Assembly: GCA_002794785.1 (NCBI GenBank)
Contig: NBBA01000020.1
Coordinates: 186,001 to 250,000, forward strand
DNA: 64,000 nt
Direction of reading: 5' to 3'
DNA from: Coniferiporia sulphurascens
Lineage: Eukaryota > Basidiomycota > Agaricomycetes > Hymenochaetales > Hymenochaetaceae
Position 1 is the stretch's first letter; each line of letters begins with the position of its first letter. The notes beneath the pieces were generated by a model. It was given only the letters and a program-made list of their open reading frames with translations, did not search any database and was not told the DNA's origin. A program made the translations under genes and the position numbers. Of the stretch, positions 13,122 through 23,517 are shown in pieces.

Positions 13122-14856
13122 ATGGCGCAGATACTCTACGATTACGCAGAAGATAGCCAAGTAGTCCGGGTGAGCACTGTTCTCTTAAATGCAAGTACGG
13201 TGTTAATCATAGACATCTTCTTCTATCTCTACAAAGTACACTACGTGTAGGTCGACCTCCCTTCCACAGCAATATGTAACGAGCATTGATGGTGCATACT
13301 GTCTTAGTCGCCAGCATTAGCCTGCTAGTAAGCGATTCCCTATCTTGTTCAATAGTGTCGTGGTCAAGTTTAATGATTGCCTAGACATACGAATGCCTCA
13401 TCACACTCAGCGACGAGGTGCTGACTTGTTTTTCTCTGTCTTCCGACATCGGCTAATCCCTACTGGGAAGGTTGAGCTTATCTGGTACTCAAACTGGAAC
13501 ATCGGAAAAATACTCTTCTTCGCGACAAAATACCCTGGGTTTATAGACTCCACGCTGATGCTCGTTTGTCAGAACGAGCTACCATTAGTCCTTCGATAAA
13601 CTCTGACCTTATGTTATTAAAATGTTATTACAAATGCAGATTTTCTGGACTCAGATTTGGACGGAAAGGTAAGTGTATAATTTGCCCATAGTGTTCAGTG
13701 TCCTTATTGTAACTTTATACGATAGCGATGCCTAAAAATTTCTGACACGTATTCGTGTAAATTGTCGCATCACTTGACAATAGGGAGGAGTTCTGATGCT
13801 TTATTTTCAAGATCTTGCTTTAAGCGGGATGGTAATTGCCGAAAGTACGCTCTAATACCTTACCCTGGTCAGATGTATGAATCTATACTGACAGTATGGG
13901 ATTTGCAGTGATCATGTCATTCCGTGTATATGCGCTATGGGGAAAGACGCGGCGCATTTTGATCTTTCTAATGTTATTGAGTCTTGTGAGAGTATCATGT
14001 CGCAACAATACTGGCAGTTTTGTACTTAAGTCCTTATGAAGGGTATAATCACGGCAGGACTTGTAGTATTCTCCAAGGATAACAATACAGTATACGGTGT
14101 GTCCCGGGATAATCACAAAATGTGTGGGGCTCACCTTTTCTTTAGCCGAGCACGCTCTAGCAGAGCTCAGTCCTTGCCTGGTAGTGTCTATTAATAGTAC
14201 CAAGCCAGATTACGTAGGATTCAGCCTGCTAATGGTCTTCGAGTGTGGTACCTCCATGCCTTTTTCCTTGGGGGAATTCAATCTGATCCATAAGCCACAG
14301 TTATCATGCTCCTAACAGTTTGGAAAGGAATAATACATTGTTCGCAAAGATAATCTTATACGCCAATCCACAACTTGAAGCACTAACGCTAGATTAGGGC
14401 GCGAAGACATGCATCAGAGTACTCTTTTGGCAGTGTTTTACAGGGATGGTGAGTGACGGGCTTGATAATCCGGGAATTCTGGCTAAGGTTCTGTTCTGAC
14501 ATCCAGGCGCATTATACTTCTTTTTTCTTTTCGGTATGTAATCAACTCTCTAGGCGAGTCAATGGAGAGCTAATGTGGCTACTATTTATCAGCTTTATCA
14601 TCCGCAAATTTTGCTATCTGGCTTCGAGTGCAGGCTCCAAATGTGGCTATCATATTTTCTAGTCCCAAGTTACCACTGACAATACCTTAGAAAAACTTCT
14701 ATGTCCTTCTTCTCGAGTGAGTAACAGAATGCTACACCAAATCCACGGCTGAGAAACCGACAACTATCATTTAGGCTGCAAAGGGTCTTCCACTCCATAA
14801 TTTCAGCTCGAATAGTCTTAAATTTGCGAGAAACTACGCTGCACGAACAAACTTAG
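13122..14856 (+). CDS. DUF6533 multi-span membrane protein, copy c, C-terminally truncated
   Basis: Starts MAQILYDYAEDSQVVR (13122-13169), then the microexon 13237-13246 and a 20-nt exon coding for ISLL. It continues TYECLITLSDE, VELIWYSNWNIGKILFFATK, YFLDSDLDGK, RCLKISDTYS, LALSGMVIAE, SFRVYALWGKTRR, PDYVGFSLLMVFEC, MLLTVWKGIIH, STLLAVFYRDG, ALYFFFLF and LQRVFHSIISARIVLNLRE. In the last exon codon 27 is TAG (14854-14856) where sister copy d has CAG, so the protein loses the last 67 or so residues of the hydrophilic tail found in d; without that stop the frame would run to a TGA at 14980. The membrane core is intact. The exon 5 donor is GTCAGA, weak compared with GTAAGA in d. It may be a truncated but working gene or an early pseudogene. 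Confidence 0.7.
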
Positions 14857-15154
14857 CTTACGCTTACCACCGTTGAATTTTGTTGCGGAAATATCGAAAC
14901 GAGGAATGCGTCGATCGCAGACAAGCACAAACACACCTTACGCATGGACAGCAATGACGTTAGTCGCATAGGTTGGTGCTGAGATAGTTCATGAATTCCG
15001 CCTCTGAACCAATCATAAGGCTGAAATGGTCCTAACTGTACTGACCTCACCATAAAATGTTGGCCGTATCCTTATATAACCGTGATATAACCGCTTGCAT
15101 GTTATTCGCGCGTTTTCATGAGTCACTGTGAGGGGTTTACATAAGCAAGGTCTA

Positions 15155-15406
15155 CAGGTGTATTTAAAAAGTTACGGACCGGCCAAAAAAGGAAGGAGAT
15201 TCGCATCGAGCATCAAACGCTCTTTTCGCTTCTCATGTGGGACAAACAACTTGACTCAGTATAGGAGGACCCTATATTCAGTGTTAGAACATATTGACAC
15301 GTCTATATACAAGCTGTAGCTTTGTTTTGGCTCACAAAAAAGACTTGCATGAGGGCGTTTGATCTTCTTCCTTTTTTGGTCGATCCGTAACTTTTTACAT
15401 CCACTG
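15155..15406. mobile_element. Small TIR transposon (MITE-like), TA target duplication
   Basis: The 252-bp insert begins CAGGTGTATTTAAAAAGTTA and its end, read on the other strand, begins CAGTGGATGTAAAAAGTTAC; both continue into CGGA(C/T)CG(G/A)CC and an A-rich run, giving terminal inverted repeats of about 35-40 bp. It is flanked by TA on both sides (15153-15154 and 15407-15408), as for Tc1/mariner-type elements. The matching position in duplication unit d, within AAGCAAGGTCTAGATAGG, lacks it. It has no coding capacity, so it would be non-autonomous. Confidence 0.75.
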
Positions 15407-15408
15407 TA

Positions 15409-16448
15409 AATAGGTCTAGATAGGTCTTGACGTGAAGAATCTCTTAGCTTATATCCACGTCGCCGTCTTGAAAACCTATAGAAGTGGTTTAACTGAAGTG
15501 GTTATGTATTTACCAAAGTACAAGTTATATTCCAACCACGTGTGCTTAGTAAGCTTGATACTTTGGCCGACTTTAGACATAGGGGCCGGCTGCCGTTACA
15601 ACTTTCCAGCGATTTCAAACGTCCAAGATATTGGTGAAGTGTACTATTTCCCATGTTCTAACCACATCTTAATCGGTCACTCCAGCAACTTCTGGACATG
15701 GGGTCTGGACTAGAGAACATGGCAAAACAATGGCAAGGCCATGTAGTTGAGGAACGCCTTGGCATCTGGCCTGGCTCCGAGCCGGGGGCCTTGGCATTGC
15801 CGGATTCTCACCAACGATGATCAAAAGCTGTTTTATGTCCTGGATCCCCTTGAAGCTGCGGGTGCTAGGATCAGCCGGTCGTAAATTTACGGAGAAGTCA
15901 AGGTACGTCTGATTATCAAACGCCACAAGATTCTTCTCGGTAACTGGGCTCGGACAATATTTCGCTCCTTATGCCATGGCTGAATTTGACCGCCGACTCT
16001 ACTGTGTTGTCCGGGCCTGCATCATCAGGAAACGGTATCTAAGCGAATTTTCTAGGTGCCACGCTTTAGGAAATGATCTCCGCAAGGTATCATAATTAAA
16101 CTGATGATCATCCAAAGCTATTTGAATTTCGTCTTCAATGGGTAATACTATTTTCATATTTCAATTGCGCAATGTGCAGTCGGTGGTTCTCTGTAATAAG
16201 TACCTTGTCTTTCTGCTTCTGCAACCGGAATAGGCCAGGTTATGCCGCACTTTCAAACCTAAAAATAACATTTGGGGTGCATCCATGGCTAGCATTGGGT
16301 TAGTTTGCACTAAAACCAATGCGCTCATGCTGATGAAATCTTGCAGCTCAAAGATAGATCCTCCCCCGAAATACAAAGGGGTCACCCAGTGTGGGGTGGT
16401 CTCTCTCTTTGCGTCCCTTCCTCCTGTCTTCCGGTAAGACGTGTTGCT
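15409..16448. other. Spacer between duplicated genes c and d
   Basis: Contains the 3' flank of unit c and the 5' flank of unit d. A minus-strand open frame at 15669-15926 (85 codons, containing AFDNQTYLDFSVNLRPADPS) looks somewhat protein-like, but I do not recognise it. Confidence 0.35.
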
Positions 16449-18405
16449 ATGGCGCAGATATTCTACGATTATGCAGAAGAAAGCAAAGTGGTCCAGGTGA
16501 GCACCGTTCTCATGTATAGATGCCAGTATGGTGTTAATTATAGATGTCTTCCCATCCACTCCCCCGGGCCTGCCTCTTCAAAGTACACTACGTGTAAGTC
16601 TACCTCCTTTCCATTGCAGTATACGGTAGACATTAATGGCACAGCTTGTATTTAGTCGCCAGTATCGGTTTACTAGTAAGCAACCACCTATCTTGTTTGA
16701 AAAAGGCGTAGCCTGAGCCTGTTGATTGTTTAGACATATGAATGTTTCATCACATTCGGCGACGAGGTGCTGTCCTGTTCTTCCGTGAAGCCTGTCCTCA
16801 AAAGCTGACCGATCCTTATTACACAGGTTGAGCTTATCTGGCACTCGAACTGGAATATAGGGAAAATCCTCTTCTTTGCGACAAAATACTTGGGATTTAT
16901 AGATTGTACGGTGATGCTCGTTTGTAAGAACAAGTTTCTACCGGTCCTTAGATAAGCCTTAAGTTCATCTTATGCAGATCTGCTGGACTCAAATTTGGGC
17001 GCACGGGTAAGTGTAGCCCGCTCTCGGCGTTAAGAACTCCAATTGACCCTTTTCCAATAGCAATGCAAACAGCTTTCTAATGCATATTCATGTAAATTAC
17101 ATTGACTGAGAAGAGGAGGGGTTCTGATGCCTTCTTTTCAAGATATAGCCATAAGTGGCATTGTCATCGCTGAAAGTACGTTCCAACATTTTATATCGGT
17201 CTGGATTATGTGAATTACGTATAAAATTTGAATCAACCTCGTGGAACTTGCAGTGATTATGTCCTTCCGTGTATATGCGTTATGGGGAAAGACACGACGT
17301 ATCTTCGTCACTTTGGTGTTCCTGCTCCTTGTAAGAAAAATGTCACTCCCTGTTGCAATGATGCTGATTGTTTCGTTACTTATGACCTCGCGAAGACGGA
17401 GGTTACAGTGGCAGTTGTAGTGTTCTCCAAGGACCAGCATCCTATATATGGTGTGTACCGACATAATCATAAACGTGTTGGACTCATTGTCTCTTCAGCC
17501 ACTCACACTCCAGAGCTTAGTAGCCCCTGCTTGTTACTATCCGAGAACACCAAGCCGGATTACGTAGGGTTCTCTCTGCTAATGGCCTTCGAGTGTGGTA
17601 CCTCTGTATTTCTTCTTCCTCTGATGAACATTTTGGTCTAATATATCTCATATAGTTATTATGCTCCTAACAGTCTGGAAAGGAATAATACATTGTTCGC
17701 ATAGATAATCTTATACGCTAATACACAAGCACTAATACTAGATTAGGGCGCGAAGACATGCATGAGAGTACTCTGTTAGCAGTATTTTACAGGGATGGTG
17801 GGTAACGGGCTCGATAATCTGGGAATTCTGGCTGAAATTTTGCTCCGATATCCAGGTGCATTATACTTCTTTTTTCTATTCGGTATGTAAATCAGCCATT
17901 TAAGCGAGCCGGTAAAAGGAAATGTAACCACTGTTTATCAGCCTTATCATCTGCGAATTTCGCTATTTGGTTTCAGGTGCATGCTTCAAATGTAGATATC
18001 ACATTTGATCATCGTCCCAAACTACCACTGATTATGTCTTAGAAAAATTTCTATCTCCTTCTTCTCGAGTGAGTAACAAAATGCGACACCAAATTCCAGC
18101 TGAGAATCCTATTTCCATCATTTAGGCTGCAAAGGGTCTTCCACTCCGTAATTTCAGCTCGGATTGTCTTAAATTTGCGAGAAACTGCGCTGCACGAACA
18201 AACTCAGCTTACGCTTACCACTGTTGAATTTCGTTGCGAAAATAACAGTGCGTCTGCTTCAAGACAATGTGGTGATCTCGAAAATGCGAAAAGAGGAATG
18301 CATCCGAGTCTGTCGTGGGTAAGCAGATCCTACGCATGGGCAACAACGACATCTGTCGCACAGGTCGGTGTTAGGATATCTCATGAGATTCCGGACCACA
18401 GCTGA
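16449..18405 (+). CDS. DUF6533 multi-span membrane protein, copy d (best-preserved model)
   Basis: Seventeen exons: 16449-16496, 16584-16593 (10 nt), 16656-16675 (20 nt), 16734-16766, 16827-16923, 16978-17006, 17061-17091, 17143-17175, 17254-17330, 17396-17450, 17499-17597, 17656-17694, 17747-17797, 17856-17882, 17942-17976, 18043-18068 and 18126-18405. They sum to 990 nt, exactly 330 codons, with no internal stop. The protein has MAQIFYDYAEESKVVQ, the DUF6533 core ASIGLLTYECFITFGDE-VELIWHSNW, KILFFATKYLGFID, IAISGIVIAE, MSFRVYALWGKTRRIF, PDYVGFSLLMAFEC and LQRVFHSVISARIVLNLRE. Hydrophobic stretches suggest six or seven membrane spans. The role is unknown; a receptor-like or transporter-like function would be speculation. 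Confidence 0.82.
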
Positions 18406-19849
18406 CCCAATCATAAGGCCGAAATGGTCCCACTGGCAACTCCGCCGATCTCACCCAAAAATGTTGGCCGTATCCTTACATAACCGTGATATAACTGCTT
18501 GCATGTTGTTCGCGCGTTTCCATACCATCACTGTGAGGAGTTTACACAAGCAAGGTCTAGATAGGTCTTGACCGAAATCCTATGGAAGTGGTTCAACTGA
18601 AGTCAGCGGCGTGACCGTAAGGACCTGGTCTTAGATGGTCTTTCCATTTAATCTTTACAACTTTCAGTCCACAGAGGGAGTTTTCCGAAATTATTGAAGG
18701 GATCCATACGTGTATGTGATGACAGGCTTGGTAATAGTATGTCTGTGAAAGCCCTGGACTGAAACAATATTCTTATGGCGGTTTTACTAGCCTGAAGATC
18801 GTTATAGTATGCACATCATGACATTGCCAACGGCCCGGGACGCGTCGTGTCGATCAATACGATGATCCCAATTGATACCATGACATACCGGGCCGCCGCG
18901 TCCATGCTTGAGTCCTCAAAGACCAACACTACTCAGTGTGGTAAAGCTCAAATTATTCCCTTGAGAACATTTCCCTTCTGAGCCTCCAAAAGTGAATCCA
19001 AATCCACGAGTCTACGAATAAACTTGAGAAAGTGCCGCTGTGTTCAATCACTTAGATAGGAGCCCAAAAATGTAGGAAAATCATCAAGATCCTGCAGTTG
19101 CTCCGATGGCATGAGAGAAAACTAGCTGTATCAGATATACAAATAGCGTACATAGTGGTAGACTTCAACAAAATATGGGTCCCAATTACGTTGGTCTTCT
19201 GCTCAAGTCATACACTCGCAGATAGTTGCATAGGGTCTTTATATTAAATGAGGGGCAGGGGTCCCGCCTCAACTCTCCAGCCTGAAATACATATGATATA
19301 CGAGTGCACACCTAGAGGCCCAATGAAGATAAAGTGGCCCCGAGGAAGGCTCAAAATAAGAAACGGGAATTACACACCAATGCAGTGGGAACGTGGAAAC
19401 GAATGAATAACGAGCAAGCAGATTTATCAAGGGTGTTTGATCACTGGGGAAAGGATATGACCCCAGCAGCATACAATACGATACACATACGGAACAGCAA
19501 ACATCAGCCCCGCTTGCAGTCTGCTCGGTCTTCCGACCAAACTCCAGCGTACTTGTCCTTGCCAAGAACAGATGACAAATGCCTCTATACATTTATTCAT
19601 TTGACACAGCCAGTTGAAAGCTTCGTAGAAAACTCTGCATAGTCTGAGCGCTCTACACAGCGCCCAGGGACTGATCGGTGAGTGAGACGTTGGGAGGGTT
19701 GTATCCGAACACCTTGATATCCTGTTGATGGAAGGCGTCAGCCAGCGCCCAGAGCTCAGTAAAAGAGTTTCTGGTGGCAGATAATGAAGCTGCATGGGCG
19801 AAAAGACTTACCCCAGGCCCGGCTCCATCCAACACAGATCCTGATGTCG
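18406..19849. other. Intergenic, nothing recognised
   Basis: 3' flank of copy d. Overlapping open frames near 19269-19795 on both strands have no recognisable product. A short stretch near 18815-18895 resembles 29275-29350. Confidence 0.35.
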
Positions 19850-22187
19850 AGGGTGCTTCCCCGGTAATGACTCCGTCACCCTATAGAGTCGCCGATAATT
19901 TGTTAATACTAAACTTTTCCGCACACGGAGAACCAAATATAGAGTTTGTGAGTAACGCACCGCGATCCGCGTGTCGCTCGCACCTGCGGACACGTTCCTT
20001 GACAGGCGCGAGCGGATTTCGGACATGCGAAATTCCGAGTCACCGCCTGGGTTTTTGCTGTCCGCATCTCGTATGTTCAGCCTTTTGAGTTCAGGAACGA
20101 AATAATGAGGCCCATGAGTTAAGTTAAGTTTTATTTCCATTCAAGTAGGAAAACGTAGGAATAGATCTCGTAAGCATAGGAAAAATGTCGCCGCAAATCG
20201 ACTACAGATGACTCACGTTGCGAGAAGGGAATTAGCGTAGACTATTAAGTAAAGGTGAATAGAAGTAATATAACTCTAAAGTGAGAGAAAAAATCAGTGG
20301 TGCGCACGCTTGGAGACAACCTCGTATATTGAAAGGTAGGCAAGATTAGTGTTCTTGAGGGCAGACTTTGTCATAGTAGTAACAAAAGTGGTGGTATGCA
20401 ACATAATATCTCATGAGCTATCCTGAACTGGGCCCAAAGGAAATATGACACTCACGCAGGCGACAACGGCAATGTCCGTCAAGCTTTGAGAGTGAAAAGA
20501 TAATTTAAAAATAAAATCTGTCGGGGAAAAAATCGGGCGTACCTTGTGAGCATCCCAATATTGACAGCGAAGAAAATTAGACGGTTGATGAGTCTGTTCG
20601 TCCTGCTTGCAAAGTGCGTCAGACTTGTTCACTGCAATCGCTAATTATATCAATGGAGTGTGGATACTGAAGGTTGAATAGCAAAGGGAAAATCCGGACA
20701 TCTGAGTTGGATCTTGGTGGGAAGTGAGGGAGGGGGGCGGCTGACACTTCTGCACGTTAAGAACATGCCACTCACTTAGAGAACCCTGTACGCTTCGAGT
20801 TTAGGAAGTAAGCAAGCGAGGCAGAAGTAGTCACGTCGGCAAAAATAGAGCTGGTAAGACCGGTGGAAGATATCACCTGCACAAGAGGGTATTAAAATCA
20901 GTACGCCGTTTATGATGAAGATATTCAGAAAAGGACAAGTCACACAATGATAGTAACATACATGAATTGTGAGGCCGAAATGCGCAAATTCCTCGTCTGT
21001 AACACTGAAAATGGAAAGACGCATTATTTATGTGAGTGTTACTGGTAGGGGTAGGCTGTATATCTATGACCCGAAATCACCTTAGAGCATATGTTGCTGG
21101 ATTCACGAAGCGTTAGAATGAAAACGTGCATCGAACGCTACAGTACGATACGTACCAATATTGAACGCTGTAAATTACATTTCCATAAATTTGCACTTTG
21201 GTCAGATTCGATGCTACTCTTAGAATAAATTGCTGTCATACAAAAAGCGCACAACCCAAAGAATCCCTGTATACTCAATTAATATAGCACGTAATATGGT
21301 AGCATATTTGTTTTACACACAATTATGGCCGGGATATACCACTTGTAGTCGCTTACTAAAAGCCGTGGCCAAGGGGTTAGCACCCTTCAAAACGAGATCA
21401 AGTCAGCAGACACTGCTTGCCTATCCACACACACCACATGAAGAAGATTCTGATTAAAACTTCCACGATAGCCTGAGATTACGAAGCATAAGTGTGAAAA
21501 ATCTCGCCGCTAACCGTAAGACAAAATTCGCTGACCGTTACAAGAAGAGTTATCTGTTATTTGCGCGCGTACATGAATTCCCGTCAGCTCTTGATTTTTT
21601 GTAAACATAAAAAATACTGGACTACACACATCAAGGCTCCTAAGAATACTCAGAATAAGCTAGGAAGGCGGTTGGATAAATGACTGCGACATACCAGATA
21701 GAACTCGCGAGTGCCTCAGGATTTCCCCAGTTCAATATCAGATAATGATATAGGGCATGCGCCCCGAATGTAGAGTGAAGGAGTTCGAGACACCTTAATG
21801 GTATTCAGCACTATCTCCAAGCTTTATCAAAGGAGTACATTTGCTCTTACCAAATTACAGCGACCTTATATTTTTATACCACGTATTTACGATTTTGTTA
21901 CTCCTGGTCAGAATTTTATTGGGTTCGGACCAAAGTAAAATCTCACAAGAGCGCGCAGCACCCACGAATCCATTGGATAGCGTGAGTAATACAACCATGT
22001 CTGTAACGTTGTTATGCCGAGGAGGCTTTCAGAAAGCAGGTATGGAAAACGGCGGTCAGGATGAGCAAGCTGATGTATGGTAAGATACTTTAACTTACCC
22101 TATGGCCGTCAGGACGCCAATGTACAATGCACCAAAAGAAGGCTTCAAATCTAAGTGCGGAAGAGCCAAAGGTACTCCAGACGACAT
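19850..22187 (-). pseudogene. DUF6534-family membrane protein gene, decayed
   Basis: Exon 1 starts at 22187 (MSSGVPLALPHLDLKPSFGA) and exon 2 (21947-22025) joins in frame to give the typical GVLTAIGLLGITTLQTWLYY and SRYPMDSWVLRAL. The next block, ELLHSTFGAHALYHYLILNW, is conserved but out of frame with the preceding exon by an apparent small deletion near 21795. Further family blocks follow in order: FADVTTSASLAYFLNSKRTG with a GTGAGT donor after it, RTNRLINRLIFFAVNIGMLT, and IVYANSLLAT. The C-terminal hydrophilic part (near 20000-20060, GGDSEFRMSEIRSR) is tentative. DUF6534 proteins are multi-span membrane proteins of unknown function, often found beside DUF6533 genes in mushrooms. I call it a pseudogene because of the frameshift; a missed intron is the alternative. 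The 3' limit is approximate. Confidence 0.6.
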
Positions 22188-23010
22188 AACTCTGAGCAGA
22201 GGAGGTAGGCAATGCCAGATCCGTTGTCGTATTGAATGTCTGCTGCGCTGTCCGATGAATACAGGGTCTTCAGCCTGAGGTCGGGTGGTGTAAGAGAGAT
22301 TTGTAGATGCGTATGAAGTTCCGGCGTACAATCCAGCCGAAGATACTAACAGAGACGTTTTAAGGCTGCCTGTTTGACGCCTTCGGAATTCTCGGGGACG
22401 GCACGCCTATGAACGCCGTATATTTTTGTTGCGTTTCCACCGGGGGCATGATCATCACTGCATCATCTGTGCTACAGTAGTACATCAGCGCTTTAGCTGT
22501 CTATAGTACGCCACTGGTGTGGACTAACCTTGGATCAAGCTTCATGAAATGACATAGGTCAGGGCATCGACGGAAGTACATATGTGGGAAAAACATCAGA
22601 GATGAGCACGAATAAGCCTGATCTTGAGGATGATATGAGTTAAGAATATACACCACGGCGTTCATTCGAGTTGACGGTTAGGTTTGGGGTAGCGCCACTG
22701 GCAGATGTAAAGACTCGGAAGTCCTGTCTCTATATCGGTGTAAGTGTAAATATGAAGAGTGCGGAACTATATCAGCAGGAAGTGAAAGGCATGCATCTGA
22801 TATCGCTCGACACCATGCAAAGTCTGCCAAATTGTGCGGAATTTCGGGGGCGGACACATGTTCATGATGCGGGCCAGTGCGGCCGATTCATATAAGGTAA
22901 TGTTTCAATTGTACTTTACTGAGATTTTTCGGGTGTTTTGATTGGAAAAGCATACCACCAAACCAACCTGAATGACTTGGATTACAGTTAATGGAGAGAA
23001 GAAGACCACA
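22188..23010. other. Intergenic, nothing recognised
   Basis: Lies upstream of the DUF6534 pseudogene and left of the nested LTR structure. A 74-codon plus frame at 22671-22895 is not recognisable. Confidence 0.35.
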
Positions 23011-23190
23011 TCTTAAAATCTATGCATGTTGTGGTAGACAATGAGGTGCAGTGGTGAAGTTGAGGTGAAGGTGGGTTATCAGCATAAACTGATGTATTTT
23101 GTAGTAGAGACCAGCTCTCCTTATATACATCTACCATGAGCTATGTATACTATAACTATCATAGCTCCTATTCGATGGTGTTATTGTTGC
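23011..23190 (-). repeat. Old solo LTR of the copia family, left part
   Basis: Reads as the reverse complement of the 3' two thirds of the LTRs at 23191 and 28382 (for example TCTTAAAATCTA at its left end mirrors the LTR end). Its missing part lies at 28645-28718 on the other side of the element. Flanking bases CCACA (23006-23010) and CCACG (28719-28723) look like its target duplication. Confidence 0.8.
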
Positions 23191-23448
23191 TATTAGATAA
23201 ATATAATGAACAACATAAATATAGTACATGGTCATATGAACAACCACCTTACTAAGTGAACGATAACGCAATGATAACGCCATACAATATAGGAGCTAGA
23301 TAGTTATAGTAGTACTAGCCCACGGAACGTGTATATAAGGGGAGCTGGTCTCGCCCTAGAAATACATTGGTTTATGCTGATAACTCACCTTCGCCTCTAC
23401 TTCACCACTGCACCTCATCGTCTACCATAATGTGTGTAGATTTTAAGA
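23191..23448 (+). repeat. 5' LTR of the copia element
   Basis: 258 bp, beginning TATTAGATAAATAT and ending TTTTAAGA. The start is TA rather than the usual TG in both LTRs. It differs from the 3' LTR at ten positions. Confidence 0.93.
23332..23339 (+). promoter_or_regulatory. TATA box in the LTR
   Basis: TATATAAG lies about 140 bp into the LTR and is unchanged in the 3' LTR. It is the likely core promoter for the element's transcript. Confidence 0.55.
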
Positions 23449-23459
23449 GGTTATGAGCC
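23449..23459 (+). other. Primer-binding site, half-tRNA initiator-Met type
   Basis: GGTTATGAGCC starts directly after the LTR. It is complementary to the anticodon stem-loop segment GGCUCAUAACC of eukaryotic initiator tRNA-Met, the internal priming mode known for Drosophila copia, rather than to a tRNA 3' end. Confidence 0.75.
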
Positions 23460-23517
23460 TTGACTCTACAACTAACGAAACAATTAACAAAATTATACAT
23501 CCTCGAATAATGAAACT

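Larger units (their letters stand above)
12960..18610 (+). repeat. Tandem segmental duplication carrying DUF6533 copies c and d
   Basis: Two direct units, about 12960-15500 and 16300-18610, each hold one DUF6533 gene plus flanks. Similarity includes introns: the stretch around 14304-14560 and its partner at 17650-17890 are nearly the same, judged by eye at close to 90 percent. The left unit contains a 252-bp element at 15155-15406 that the right unit lacks. Boundaries are approximate. Confidence 0.75.

Noticed and set aside
17061..17091. Apparent stops in copies c and d at the exon coding CKQLS
   Set aside because: They arose from reading the exon in the wrong phase; with the microexon and preceding donors included, the frame is open (QCKQLSNAYS in d).
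23511..23517. Earlier ATG for the copia Gag
   Set aside because: It is out of frame with gag-pol and quickly closes.
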